From NCBI RefSeq assembly GCF_021919345.1, contig NZ_CP089293.1, positions 2,666,001-2,730,000 of the forward strand: DNA of 64,000 nucleotides, written 5' to 3'. The DNA comes from Paenarthrobacter nicotinovorans. Its GTDB lineage: Bacteria; Actinomycetota; Actinomycetes; Actinomycetales; Micrococcaceae. Numbering within the stretch: the stretch's first letter is position 1; each line of letters starts with the position of its first letter. Made by a program: the position numbers and the translations under genes. This document shows, one piece after another, positions 63,639-64,000 of the stretch. A model generated the notes under the pieces. The model saw only the letters and a list, made by a program, of their open reading frames with translations, did no database searches and was not told the origin of the DNA.

Positions 63639-63917
63639 AGCTCTCCCCCGATGGTCACGATTGCGTAAACGAGAGGCGCATCTCGAGTGACTTACGCTAA
63701 GCGAGCCCAAGGTCCGCCTCAAGTCAGTCCGGACGGCATGTGGATAACTTGGGATCACTGGTCCCGGGGGCATCGTGAATCCCACTAGTCACTCCTGTTT
63801 CAGAATGTTAGGGTAAAGCCCGTTAGGAGCTGGCCTTTGGTCTCACGCGCAGGCGCCCCGGAGCTTGTCCCTAAGCCACACCATGCACCGCTGAGCCGCG
63901 GTACAGGGCCGGATGTG

Positions 63918-64000
63918 ATGATGAAACGTAAATTTTTGGACCCGGTCGGACGCATCCCCATGGTGCGGGCAGGGCTGGCGCTCACCGTCGCCCTTACGGC
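63918..64000 (+). CDS. Start of a secreted protein, cut by the window edge
   Basis: An ATG-ATG pair opens a frame MMKRKFLDPVGRIPMVRAG then LALTVALT to the last base, a basic N-terminus followed by a hydrophobic stretch that looks like a signal peptide. Only 27 residues are seen, so no family can be named. An out-of-frame ATG with an immediate stop lies just upstream (63913). Confidence 0.6.
   Translation, partial: MMKRKFLDPVGRIPMVRAGLALTVALT

Noticed and set aside
63800-63917. Possible c-di-AMP (ydaO-type) or other riboswitch before the last gene
   Set aside because: Length and G/C are suggestive but the conserved blocks of that class are not visible.
1-64000. Mobile elements, phage genes, CRISPR-Cas, rRNA, toxin-antitoxin pairs
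   Set aside because: No transposase, integrase, cas gene, rRNA stretch or typical TA motif was found.

Overview
The window is chromosomal DNA from a high-GC Gram-positive bacterium, most likely a Micrococcaceae member of the Arthrobacter/Paenarthrobacter type. Evidence: strong G/C bias at third codon positions, a SigR/RsrA thiol-stress pair, an E2-E1 fused 2-oxoglutarate enzyme (Kgd), the tiny ribosomal protein bL37, a SAM-IV riboswitch, Rho with a long Arg/Asp-rich insertion, and a tmRNA tag AESKRTDFALAA of actinobacterial type. The genus is an inference. No insertion sequence, prophage, integrase or CRISPR array was seen; this is mostly core genome with short accessory operons.

Layout. 1-12 kb, all minus strand: argS, lysA, hom, thrC, thrB (aspartate-family amino acids), then rho, prfA, prmC and a Sua5-type gene running off the window. 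A striking 120-bp nested palindrome separates rho from prfA, where rpmE often sits in other actinobacteria. 12-15 kb, plus strand: a three-gene flavin electron-transfer operon (FMN-binding lipoprotein, ApbE flavin transferase, membrane NqrB/RnfD-like protein fused to a ferredoxin-reductase-like domain). 15-19 kb: tRNA-Arg(CCG), a protealysin-like M4 protease with an emfourin-type inhibitor, a GlxA/AraC regulator with a nearby inverted repeat, a small membrane protein and a WYL regulator. 19-27 kb: hrpA, a HIT/alcohol dehydrogenase/sulfurtransferase operon, a divergent cysteine-synthase-fold gene and a metallo-beta-lactamase-fold protein. 27-31 kb: a Zur-like Fur regulator convergent with a ZnuABC zinc importer that carries candidate Zur boxes. 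31-38 kb: two CNNM/CBS membrane proteins and kgd. 38-41.6 kb: SGNH hydrolase, penicillin-binding-type serine hydrolase, a DUF4097-PadR pair with twin operators, and bL37.

41.7-53 kb: rsrA-sigR with an exact SigR-type promoter, DoxX, aroA-rsgA-hisN, a SAM-IV riboswitch ahead of a SufS-like cysteine desulfurase gene, a methyltransferase, an MntR-type DtxR-family regulator, an MFS transporter and a leaderless HtrA-like protease. 53-58.7 kb, minus strand: ssrA (tmRNA), smpB, an EnvC-like LytM hydrolase, ftsX, ftsE and prfB, which join ribosome rescue to cell division. 58.7-63.6 kb: a compact Tad pilus locus (ATPase, two TadB/C proteins, Flp-like pilin, two TadE-like and one TadG-like protein). 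A new plus-strand gene with a signal-peptide-like start begins at the right edge.

The features most worth following up are the flavin electron-transfer operon, the protease-inhibitor pair, the riboswitch-controlled desulfurase, the nested palindrome after rho, and several cis-regulatory sites that tie regulators to neighbouring genes.
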